From NCBI GenBank assembly GCA_023394035.1, contig JAEXBK010000034.1, forward strand, positions 1 to 9,130: 9,130 nucleotides of DNA, given 5' to 3'. Of the stretch, positions 1 through 6,114 are shown one piece after another. The position numbers were made by a program, and so were the translations under genes. The notes beneath the pieces are model-generated. The model searched no databases and was not told where the DNA came from. It saw nothing but the letters and a program-made list of their open reading frames with translations. Numbering within the stretch: the stretch's first letter is position 1; every line of letters begins with the position of its first letter. The stretch is from Bacillota bacterium. Lineage in GTDB: Bacteria > Bacillota > Clostridia > Peptostreptococcales > Anaerovoracaceae.

Positions 1-41
1 CAGTTTGCACAGTCTACATCGATCTTATAAGTTTTTTTCAT
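1..41 (-). CDS. Heavy-metal P-type ATPase, N-terminal fragment (cut by window edge)
   Basis: Only the first 13 full codons and part of the next are present, reading MKKTYKIDVDCAN followed by a codon starting TG, which must be Cys, Trp or a stop. If it is Cys, the motif is DCANC, the metal-binding loop (C-x-x-C) that opens the N-terminal HMA domain of Zn/Cd/Pb exporters of the CadA/ZntA type. The start is supported by an AAAGGA ribosome site about 7 bases upstream on the minus strand. The gene is divergent from an ArsR/SmtB metal sensor, the usual arrangement for a sensor controlling an efflux pump. A free-standing metallochaperone with the same HMA start cannot be excluded, because the rest of the gene lies outside the window. 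Confidence 0.72.
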   Translation of the reverse strand, partial: MKKTYKIDVDCAN

Positions 42-80
42 GATATATCCTTTCTTTGAATTAAGTGTTTATTTAATCGT

Positions 81-102
81 ATTAAGTTTATACCCTCTTA
101 AT
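81..102. promoter_or_regulatory. Candidate ArsR-family operator (inverted repeat)
   Basis: ATTAAG (81-86) and CTTAAT (97-102) form perfect 6-bp arms around a 10-bp spacer. The spacer contains the ATPase -10 hexamer, so protein bound here would block that promoter. A second, overlapping palindrome TTAAT-cgt-ATTAA occupies 73-85. ArsR/SmtB proteins bind AT-rich imperfect palindromes at such positions, but AT-rich DNA gives chance repeats easily. Confidence 0.4.
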
Positions 103-113
103 CGATCTTGCAA
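87..113 (-). promoter_or_regulatory. Candidate promoter of the metal ATPase
   Basis: On the minus strand a TTGCAA -35-like hexamer (113-108) precedes TATAAA (92-87) with a 15-bp spacer. The spacer is shorter than the optimum of 17, so the promoter is probably weak or depends on regulator-shaped DNA. It lies 46 bp upstream of the ATPase start codon. Confidence 0.4.
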
Positions 114-152
114 CACATATAGAAAAATTAAATATTATTTTTGACATTTTGG

Positions 153-161
153 TGATATACT
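153..161 (+). promoter_or_regulatory. Extended -10 promoter of the ArsR-family gene
   Basis: TGATATACT matches the extended -10 pattern TGn-TATAAT with one mismatch and needs no good -35. Transcription would start near 168, giving a leader of about 40 nt before the ATG at 209. A TTGACA at 141-146 is only 9 bp from this -10, too close to be its partner. Confidence 0.5.
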
Positions 162-208
162 GTACCTGAAATTTTTGATAGACGCAAAAATTCGGAGGGG
201 AGAAGTTC

Positions 209-604
209 ATGCTTAAAGAATCAAAATGCAGGCACGGATGCGGATGTGGAAACTGTATGCCGCACAGTCACGGATCTGTAGGCTCCGAGATAATAAATAC
301 GCTGCCCGACCAGAAACAGATCAGCATAGTTTCATCGGCTATGAAGCAGCTTGGAGACCCTGTAAGGCTTCGTATATTTTGGTTGCTTTGCCACTGCGAA
401 GAATCGGTTATCAATATTGCCGAGATAATGGGGATGAGCAGCCCTGCGGTTTTCCACCACCTTAAGCTCCTCAAAACGAGTTCACTTATATCCGCACGAA
501 GAGAAGGCAAAGAGATGTATTATCGTGCAGTTGACTCTGAGCTTGTAGCGAAGCTTCACAAAACCATAGAGGATGTTGCAGAGATAACATGCCCCAAAAA
601 ATAA
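209..604 (+). CDS. ArsR/SmtB-family metal-sensing repressor with Cys/His-rich N-terminus
   Basis: This 131-aa protein is of ArsR/SmtB size and should be a dimeric winged-helix repressor that leaves DNA when it binds metal. The core starts near residue 40 (SSAMKQLGDPVRLRI). The recognition helix is around SSPAVFHHLKLL (77-88), and the wing is around ARREGKEMYYR (96-106). The N-terminus carries C7, H9, C11, C13, C16, H19 and H21. C61, H62 and C63 lie before helix 3, but the ELCVCDL box of ArsR/CadC is not there; the sequence reads ESVINIA. The C-terminal helix has D109-x-E111-(10)-D122-x-x-E125, the spacing of the SmtB/CzrA alpha-5 site but with carboxylates only. The GGAGGGG ribosome site (194-200) fits the ATG at 209. 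Divergence from a metal ATPase suggests Zn, Cd or Pb sensing. The family is firm; the metal is inferred. Confidence 0.9.
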   Translation: MLKESKCRHGCGCGNCMPHSHGSVGSEIINTLPDQKQISIVSSAMKQLGDPVRLRIFWLLCHCEESVINIAEIMGMSSPAVFHHLKLLKTSSLISARREGKEMYYRAVDSELVAKLHKTIEDVAEITCPKK

Positions 605-626
605 TTCATAGCACGATCCCAATATA

Positions 627-1202
627 TTATTTCGGCTCATGCTTTAGCATTTCGGGAATAATTACAGTCGTCAGCGCAGACAGGAAGCTGACGACTTTTT
701 CGTTTGAAATGACCTGCTGATTTTTTATATTATTTATCATCAAAGCCGCCACGGACTCCGTCAGGAAATTACTGAGAAACACCTTATAGTCCTCGTTCAC
801 GGAAAGTCCGAGCTCCTTTTCGGTGCCGTCAACAACGGAACGAGCCAAATCTACAAAATCATTGTAAATAAACTTCTTCATTTCCTCTGCACCCATGCTG
901 TCATAGACACAGTTAAGCATGTGTGCATTTGAAGTTATATATTCAAGCACAAATACCATCGCTGCTTCATAGTCTACAAGAAAGTCGAATTTCTTGATTA
1001 CCTCTACAGCCTCCTGCTCAAGCATCCACTTAAGTAAAGCGTATATATCCTCAAAATGATAATAAAATGTCTTTCTGTTGACATCGCAATCACGGATTAT
1101 TTCGCTCACGGTTATCCGCCTGAGCGGTTTTTGTGTCATATATTTTTTCAGCGAAGCCGCAAGCGCAGCCTTTGTTCTGTATGTGGATTCTTCGTGCTTC
1201 AT
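627..1202 (-). CDS. TetR-family transcriptional regulator
   Basis: This 191-aa protein is of normal TetR length. The N-terminal helix-turn-helix is at about residues 31-50 (ITVSEIIRDCDVNRKTFYYH), followed by a helix with DIYALLKWM. The R/K-TFYYHF segment is the classic TetR recognition-helix end. The remaining ~130 residues are all helical in character and should form the ligand-binding and dimer domain, with the divergent look of the DhaS-like subgroup. I start at the ATG at 1202: AAGGAG (1216-1211) lies 8 bases from it but only 2 bases from the ATG at 1208, which would add Met-Arg. Divergence from the MMPL transporter operon suggests it represses that operon and itself. Its last 25 codons overlap a terminator for the opposite strand. 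Inducer unknown. Confidence 0.88.
   Translation of the reverse strand: MKHEESTYRTKAALAASLKKYMTQKPLRRITVSEIIRDCDVNRKTFYYHFEDIYALLKWMLEQEAVEVIKKFDFLVDYEAAMVFVLEYITSNAHMLNCVYDSMGAEEMKKFIYNDFVDLARSVVDGTEKELGLSVNEDYKVFLSNFLTESVAALMINNIKNQQVISNEKVVSFLSALTTVIIPEMLKHEPK
667..700 (+). terminator. Intrinsic terminator of the ArsR-family gene, inside tetR coding sequence
   Basis: GTCGTCAGC (667-675) and GCTGACGAC (687-695) form a perfect 9-bp stem with an 11-nt loop, followed directly by TTTTT (696-700) on the plus strand. It sits 62 bp past the stop codon of the ArsR-family gene. No hairpin is present in the 22-bp gap between the two convergent genes. On the minus strand the same bases encode VVSFLSALTTV near the C-terminus of the TetR protein. 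Confidence 0.7.
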
Positions 1203-1210
1203 TCGCATAA

Positions 1211-1216
1211 CTCCTT
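1211..1216 (-). promoter_or_regulatory. Ribosome binding site that sets the tetR start
   Basis: AAGGAG on the minus strand is 8 nt from the ATG at 1202 and only 2 nt from the ATG at 1208, so the downstream start is favoured. Confidence 0.6.
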
Positions 1217-1256
1217 GCGTGGCAAAATGTGTGCGTAATCGACTTTATACACTTAT

Positions 1257-1285
1257 ATTTTGCTAAGATTCCGTCTATTTGTCAA
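1257..1285 (-). promoter_or_regulatory. Candidate tetR promoter
   Basis: Minus-strand TTGACA (1285-1280) is a perfect -35. At a 17-bp spacing the -10 would be CAAAAT (1262-1257), 4 of 6 matches. A better-looking TATAAG occurs a few bases further on but at too great a distance. The perfect inverted repeat at 1295-1315 ends 9 bp upstream of this -35. Confidence 0.45.
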
Positions 1286-1294
1286 TGAGATCTT

Positions 1295-1315
1295 GATATT
1301 TGACCAACAAATATC
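1295..1315. promoter_or_regulatory. Candidate TetR operator, perfect 8-5-8 inverted repeat
   Basis: GATATTTG (1295-1302) and CAAATATC (1308-1315) are exact inverted copies around a 5-bp spacer (ACCAA). This is the strongest palindrome in the gap between tetR and the transporter gene and has the size expected for a TetR dimer. It lies upstream of both predicted promoters, so one bound dimer could act on both. A weaker pair, ATATGT (1320-1325) and ACATAT (1342-1347), flanks the -35 region of the transporter promoter and may be a second site. Confidence 0.5.
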
Positions 1316-1357
1316 CGGTATATGTCGATTTTTATACAAACACATATCATCTGACCG

Positions 1358-1366
1358 TGTTATAAT
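1358..1366 (+). promoter_or_regulatory. Extended -10 promoter of the MMPL operon
   Basis: TGT-TATAAT is an exact extended -10 element (TGn-TATAAT). No good -35 exists at 16-18 bp upstream (AAACAC region), consistent with an extended -10 promoter. Transcription should begin near 1373, giving a leader of about 50 nt before the GTG start. Confidence 0.65.
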
Positions 1367-1422
1367 CAGGCATTTTCTGTTAATGTCAACATATAAAGAA
1401 AGGTTTTCAGGAGGACATCAAA

Positions 1423-3483
1423 GTGAGAAGGTTCTACAAATCGGTCGTGGACCATCCAAAGCTGATTTTGACTATATTTGCTATTTCATTCGTCGTAGCT
1501 GTCGCGTGTCAGTTTGTCATGTCCGTAGACTACGACCTTGCTGATTATCTGCCCGAAGGAAGCCCCTCGACGCTCGCACTCGAGACTATGAAAACTGAAT
1601 TCGGCGGCGGTATCCCTAATGCAAGGGTGATGATCAAAGGCGTCAGTATCGCAGAAGCTCTCGAATACAAAGAGAAGCTAAAATCAGTGGACGGCGTAAT
1701 CGACATCATGTGGCTCGACGACATGGCAGACATAAACGTGCCGCTACAGGCTATAGACGGTGCGACCCTTAATTCCTATTATCGGGATAATAACGCCCTT
1801 ATATGGCTGACGATAGATGACGAGCAGCGAATAGAGGCGCTTAAGGGCATAAGAGAGATAATTGGCGATCAAAACGCGCTTACGGGAAACACCGTTGCAA
1901 CCGGCGTAGCCATAACGAGCACCGTGACCGAAATTCCTCTTATTTCACTAGGCGGTATAGCCTTTGCCATATTCATACTTACGCTTACTACGACATCATA
2001 CGCCGAGCCGTTCCTCATACTTCTCGGTCTCGGTGTCGCAGTCATCATAAACGCCGGTTCAAATATAATATTCGGCAACATATCGTTTGTGACAAATGCA
2101 GCCGGCAATGTACTTCAGCTTGCAGTCTCGCTCGACTATTCCGTATTCCTTCTGCACAGATTCCAGGAATGCCGCAAGGAGTTCAGCGACGAGAAAGAAG
2201 CCATGGTAGAAGCGCTTTGCCGGTCAACATCATCCATCCTTTCGAGCGGGCTGACTACCGTTATAGGCTTTCTTGCCCTGTGCCTTATGAAGTTCAAGAT
2301 AGGGCCGGATCTCGGCATGGCGCTCGGCAAGGGTGTCGCTTTCAGCTTGATCACGGTTTTCATATTTATGCCCGTACTGCTTCTCACAACATACAAGCTC
2401 ATCGACAAGACTACGCACCGTTCATTCCTGCCTTCTTTTGACGGCTTCGGAAGGTTCGTCTGCCGCATAATGATACCGGCAACAATAATGTTTGCAATCA
2501 TCGTAGTACCTTCGTTCCTCGCATCAAATTCAAACAATTTCTATTACGGTGCATCCTACATATTCTCCGAAAAAACCGAGTACGGAGCAGACACGCTTTC
2601 CGTTGAACGTGTTTTCGGAAAAAACGATACCTATGTGCTGATGGTACCGAAGGGAGACATAGTTGCAGAATCGGAGCTTTCAAAGGAGCTCCATACCGTT
2701 CCCGGAGTAAACGGCATCATGTCATATGTAGATACCGTGGGAGCGGCAATACCTGAAAGCTTCATTGACCCGAAATCGCTTTCCAAGCTCTCCGGCGAAA
2801 ATTACTCGCGAATGTTACTGAGCGTTTCGGCAAACTACGAGGGGGAAAACGCATTTCGTCTGATAAACAATATCAAAGCCGTAGCGGATAAGCACTACCC
2901 CGGCACCTGGCTTCTTGCTGGGGAAGGCGTTTCGACGCTCGATCTGAAGGAAACGATAACTGCAGATATGCTCAAAGTAAATCTCATAGCAATAGGTGCG
3001 GTATTCTTCGTTCTCCTGCTTACCACAAAATCTCTTTCTCTTCCGTTTATACTTGTATTCGGAATAGAAACGGCGATCTGGGTAAATCTCTCCGTGCCTT
3101 ACCTCCGCGACCAGACTATTTTCTACATGGCTTACCTGATAATAAGCTCTATACAGCTTGGAGCCACGGTAGACTACGCAATACTGTTAACCGACAGATA
3201 TATGGAAAACCGCAAAATACACGGGAAAAAAAAATCAATACAAAAAACACTTTCCTTGGTCAGCGCATCGGTGCTCACATCAGCCAGTGTACTTACAGTA
3301 GTAGGCTATCTTCTCGGATTGCTTTCATCGCACGGGCTCATAGCCCAGCTCGGCATATTCCTCGGGCGCGGGACTATTTGTTCACTGCTCGTCGTAATGT
3401 TCGTACTGCCCGGCATGCTATACATATTCGATGGGTTGATCAGAAAAACAACAAAAGGGGGTTTTGGAATTGAAAGTAAATAA
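1423..3483 (+). CDS. MMPL-family (RND-type) membrane transporter
   Basis: The 686-aa protein has the duplicated RND/MMPL plan. TM1 (about 13-33) precedes an extracytoplasmic domain (34-170), then TM2-6 (172-322). TM7 (350-366) precedes a second extracytoplasmic domain (367-515), then TM8-12 (520-670). Each half has an Asp-Tyr pair in its fourth helix, SLDYSVFLLHRF (D238-Y239) and ATVDYAILLTDRY (D584-Y585). These pairs are the proton-relay signature of MmpL proteins, so export driven by proton influx is expected. It is shorter than mycobacterial MmpL3 and lacks a long C-terminal cytoplasmic tail. The start is GTG with AGGAGG (1409-1414) 8 nt upstream. It is transcribed divergently from tetR and overlaps the next gene by 14 bp. 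The cargo may be a lipid, a hydrophobic compound or a peptide; the sequence does not decide. An A9 run (3226-3234) encodes KKK in the cytoplasmic loop after TM10. Confidence 0.9.
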   Translation: MRRFYKSVVDHPKLILTIFAISFVVAVACQFVMSVDYDLADYLPEGSPSTLALETMKTEFGGGIPNARVMIKGVSIAEALEYKEKLKSVDGVIDIMWLDDMADINVPLQAIDGATLNSYYRDNNALIWLTIDDEQRIEALKGIREIIGDQNALTGNTVATGVAITSTVTEIPLISLGGIAFAIFILTLTTTSYAEPFLILLGLGVAVIINAGSNIIFGNISFVTNAAGNVLQLAVSLDYSVFLLHRFQECRKEFSDEKEAMVEALCRSTSSILSSGLTTVIGFLALCLMKFKIGPDLGMALGKGVAFSLITVFIFMPVLLLTTYKLIDKTTHRSFLPSFDGFGRFVCRIMIPATIMFAIIVVPSFLASNSNNFYYGASYIFSEKTEYGADTLSVERVFGKNDTYVLMVPKGDIVAESELSKELHTVPGVNGIMSYVDTVGAAIPESFIDPKSLSKLSGENYSRMLLSVSANYEGENAFRLINNIKAVADKHYPGTWLLAGEGVSTLDLKETITADMLKVNLIAIGAVFFVLLLTTKSLSLPFILVFGIETAIWVNLSVPYLRDQTIFYMAYLIISSIQLGATVDYAILLTDRYMENRKIHGKKKSIQKTLSLVSASVLTSASVLTVVGYLLGLLSSHGLIAQLGIFLGRGTICSLLVVMFVLPGMLYIFDGLIRKTTKGGFGIESK
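3454..3461 (+). promoter_or_regulatory. Ribosome binding site that sets the heptad-protein start
   Basis: AAAGGGGG lies within the end of the transporter gene, 8 nt before the TTG at 3470 and only 2 nt before the TTG at 3464. The TTG at 3470 is therefore the better start. Confidence 0.6.
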
Positions 3484-5455
3484 AATCAAAAAAACAATTG
3501 CGCTGATTTTGATTGTCGCCTTTGTTCTCCTGCTTCCTATGTCGGTTTTTGCCGAGGAAGCTTCATCTCCAAAGGAAGAGGTAATTTATGCCGTCGCAGA
3601 TCCCGGCGGTAAAGTAACAAATATAGACATAGTCAGCATCTTCGGTAAAGGTAATATCGTCGACTACGGAAAATATTCCGAAATAAAGATGCTTACCACA
3701 AACGAAAAGCTTAAACACGAAGATGACATGATAACATTTTCCTCTGATGCCGACCGCGTCTATTATCAGGGCACATCCTCATCAAAGGAGCTGCCTTGGA
3801 TAATAAGTCTTGTCTACTATCTCGACGGGAAGCGCATCACACCTGCCGATATTGCCGGTCAATCAGGCGAGCTCGAAATCAAGTTTTCCGTAACAAAAAA
3901 CGACAAGATCAAAAGCAACTTCTTTGATACATACGCTCTGCAGGCAACCTTCAAGCTCGATACCGAAAAGTGCAGTGATATTACCGCAGACGGCGCAAAT
4001 ATCGCAAACGCCGGAAGCTACAAGGTAGTCACATACACAATTCTCCCCGGAAAAGGAGTAAGCTCATCCATCAAAGCAAAGGTCACCGAATTTGAGCTTG
4101 AAGAAACCATGATAAACGGTGTGCGCCTCGGTCTTGATATTGACGTTAACGATGCTCAGATTGCCGATAAGATTTCACAGCTCATCGCAGCAGGTAACGC
4201 TCTGAATTCAGGTGCTAAAGCCATAAGCAGCGGGCTTTCCGCCGCAGCAGGCGGAAGCGGTCAGATCGCGTCAAATTCAGGAAAGCTTACCGCAGGTATT
4301 TCAAGCCTCAACACCGGTATTGAATCGCTTCGTGCAGGCTCTGCAAAAATCAGAACAGGGCTTGAAGAACTCGCATCAAAGTCAGATCAGCTTTCGAGCG
4401 GATCGACAGAGGTGCTCGCCGCACTTGATGCTATAGACAAAGGGCTTAACAGCATGTCAGCCGAAACAGACGGGCTTTCAAAGCTTGTCGAGGCATCATC
4501 CAAGATAAAAGACGGAATAAGCCGGATGAACGACGGAGCAAAACAGTTCGCAGGCTCGGTCGGATACAAACAGTACAAGGATGCGCTTGTCGCAAACGGG
4601 CTTGATATAGACCAGCTTGTAGACGGCAACAATCAGGCAGCAGCAGGTATACAGGAGCAGATTCAAAAGCTCGAAACACAGCTCTCATTGATAGAGCCGC
4701 TCCCTCCTCTCGATAAGATTAAAGAGACCTTAAGAAATCAGATAGATCAGCTAAAAAATCTGATTACGCTCCTAAAGGCAAACAATGCAGCCATTACAGC
4801 ACCGGATCAGTACCTTACGCCTGTTTCCAAAAAGCTCGTGGAGTTCAGCGGATATGTGGATGAGCTTAGCAGCAGCTATTCCTCGTTCGATAGCGGAATA
4901 CAAACATTTGCGAGCTCACTTACCACCATCATGGCTGATTTTTCAAAGCTTAAATATGGAATAGATAAGCTTACGAGGGAATACGCCGGACTCAATTCAG
5001 GTATTTCGGCATATACCCAAGGAGTAAAGAGTATTTCAGCCGGATACGATGAGCTCGACAAAGGTATCATATCGGTTTCGGAAGGCGGAAAATCTCTTTT
5101 GAGCGGTTCAGGACAGCTTACGGAAGCGGAACAAAAGCTTTATGAAGCTTTGCAGCAGCTAAGCTCAGGCTCCGGAAAGCTGGCAGACGGAACATCTGAA
5201 TTTGCTTCAAGGACATCAAATGCAGAAGATCAGATAAAAGAAACCGTCGATGAAATGCTATCGTCAATAAGCGGCGGTGATCAAAAGGTCGAGTCCTTTG
5301 CTTCCGCAAAAAATACCAATGTCAAATCAGTGCAATTTGTAATAAAAACCACAAAAATAGAGCAGTCTGAGCACAAGGCAAATGCCGAGCCTCCTGTAAA
5401 AGAACTTTCTCTCCTACAAAAGCTGCTAAAGCTGTTCGGTATAGAGTGGAACTAA
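3470..5455 (+). CDS. Secreted Leu-x-x-Gly heptad-repeat (YhgE-like) coiled-coil protein, partner of the MMPL transporter
   Basis: From the TTG at 3470 the protein has 661 aa; starting at 3464 would add two residues. A signal peptide is clear: KVNKIKK, a hydrophobic run at about 9-27, and likely cleavage after VFA28. Residues 35-233 look like a beta-rich domain. Residues 238-363 and 493-578 are rich in Leu/Ile-x-x-Gly heptads (SGKLTAGISSLNTGIESL, LSSGSGKLADGTSEF), the repeat type of YhgE/Pip-like proteins. Between them, 393-440 forms two Gln/Leu/Lys helices joined by PLPP, like a coiled-coil hairpin. The C-terminus ends in an amphipathic LLQKLLKLFGIEWN and has no second membrane span, unlike full YhgE. 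It overlaps the transporter gene by 14 bp, which suggests translational coupling and a physical partnership. A role as an extracytoplasmic stalk or adaptor is inference. Confidence 0.8.
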   Translation: MKVNKIKKTIALILIVAFVLLLPMSVFAEEASSPKEEVIYAVADPGGKVTNIDIVSIFGKGNIVDYGKYSEIKMLTTNEKLKHEDDMITFSSDADRVYYQGTSSSKELPWIISLVYYLDGKRITPADIAGQSGELEIKFSVTKNDKIKSNFFDTYALQATFKLDTEKCSDITADGANIANAGSYKVVTYTILPGKGVSSSIKAKVTEFELEETMINGVRLGLDIDVNDAQIADKISQLIAAGNALNSGAKAISSGLSAAAGGSGQIASNSGKLTAGISSLNTGIESLRAGSAKIRTGLEELASKSDQLSSGSTEVLAALDAIDKGLNSMSAETDGLSKLVEASSKIKDGISRMNDGAKQFAGSVGYKQYKDALVANGLDIDQLVDGNNQAAAGIQEQIQKLETQLSLIEPLPPLDKIKETLRNQIDQLKNLITLLKANNAAITAPDQYLTPVSKKLVEFSGYVDELSSSYSSFDSGIQTFASSLTTIMADFSKLKYGIDKLTREYAGLNSGISAYTQGVKSISAGYDELDKGIISVSEGGKSLLSGSGQLTEAEQKLYEALQQLSSGSGKLADGTSEFASRTSNAEDQIKETVDEMLSSISGGDQKVESFASAKNTNVKSVQFVIKTTKIEQSEHKANAEPPVKELSLLQKLLKLFGIEWN

Positions 5456-5473
5456 ACATGACACCGTAACGAT

Positions 5474-5526
5474 AAAAAAGCTGATATTTCAAAGGCTCAT
5501 GCCCCGAATATCAGCTTTTGTTTTTA
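5474..5526. terminator. Bidirectional intrinsic terminator between convergent operons
   Basis: A 13-bp perfect stem AAAAGCTGATATT (5476-5488) / AATATCAGCTTTT (5507-5519) encloses an 18-nt loop that can form a small GGC/GCC inner stem. Plus-strand reading gives a T-rich tail (TTTTGTTTTTAT). Minus-strand reading gives six Ts (complement of 5474-5479). It begins about 20 bp after the heptad-protein stop and abuts the stop of the minus-strand gene at 5524. Confidence 0.85.
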
Positions 5527-6093
5527 TGTGATTTTGTGATTTTGTGATTGTGCTTCCTGTCTGTTTTTTATTTGGAGCAGCTTACCCTTTATCATTCCGA
5601 AATCGGCATCATCCGTGTCGTACATGAATACCGTTCCGTCCTGATTTTCGTATCTTATGAAGATTCCGTAATCCCTGCTCTTTTCCTCTTCCTTGATCTC
5701 CGCCTTATATATGTCTATTCTGCTGCCGTTTCCGTAGTCTATGCTTAGCTTCTCGCCTTCCGGAAGCTCCTTCTGAAGCTTCCCCATGCCTGCTGTAGTT
5801 ATTACGACATAAATCTCATATATTTCCCCGGCGTTTGCATCAAAGGTATCATCTCCCACCGTAGCCTTTACCTGCTCCTTTCCAAGTGCATACATCGTGT
5901 CGTATTTGAGTTCAAGCTTGAAATTCTGGAATCGATTCGCAATAATATTGGAGCGTATTATCTCAGAAAGCACGAAAATCAAAAGCGCCGCCACAACAAA
6001 CAATGTAATATACATCATAAGGTCATGCTTTTGCTTAAGCTTACGGTTTCTGTCTTTATTTTTTATGACTCTGTAATAAAGATCCTTCGCCAT
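5524..6093 (-). CDS. Unrecognised single-span membrane protein, last gene of the dnaX-recR operon
   Basis: I do not recognise this 189-aa protein. Residues 1-24 are strongly basic (KNKDRNRKLKQK). One hydrophobic helix follows (about 25-46, MMYITLFVVAALLIFVLSEI), and then a ~140-residue charged domain with alternating beta-like segments (EIYEIYVVITTAG, GIFIRYENQDGTVFMYD). By the positive-inside rule the N-terminus is cytoplasmic and the domain lies outside. It starts 21 bp after the recR stop with a GGAG ribosome site 5 nt from the ATG, so co-transcription with recR is likely. Bacillus subtilis has bofA, a small membrane protein, two genes after recR, but this sequence does not resemble it. 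The last codons (NHKIT) come from an 8-bp tandem repeat. It could be a cell-envelope protein that merely shares the operon. Confidence 0.72.
   Translation of the reverse strand: MAKDLYYRVIKNKDRNRKLKQKHDLMMYITLFVVAALLIFVLSEIIRSNIIANRFQNFKLELKYDTMYALGKEQVKATVGDDTFDANAGEIYEIYVVITTAGMGKLQKELPEGEKLSIDYGNGSRIDIYKAEIKEEEKSRDYGIFIRYENQDGTVFMYDTDDADFGMIKGKLLQIKNRQEAQSQNHKIT
5528..5549. repeat. 8-bp tandem repeat at the end of the membrane-protein gene
   Basis: GTGATTTT is repeated 2.6 times (5528-5535, 5536-5543, 5544-5549 partial) inside the last eight codons of the minus-strand gene, next to the terminator. Because 8 is not a multiple of 3, gain or loss of one unit would change the C-terminal frame. 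Confidence 0.8.
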
Positions 6094-6114
6094 AAAATCT
6101 CCATTCGATATTTA

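Noticed and set aside
141..161. TTGACA at 141-146 as the -35 of the ArsR-family promoter
   Set aside because: It is only 9 bp from TATACT, and at 16-18 bp spacing there is no -10-like sequence. The extended -10 reading explains the site better.
560..626. A minus-strand terminator for tetR inside the ArsR-family gene
   Set aside because: Only a 5-bp ATGTT/AACAT stem without a following T run is present.
1260..1544. Plus-strand frame of 94 codons covering the tetR-MMPL gap
   Set aside because: It runs through the promoter and operator region and into the transporter in another frame, with no ribosome site or recognisable protein.
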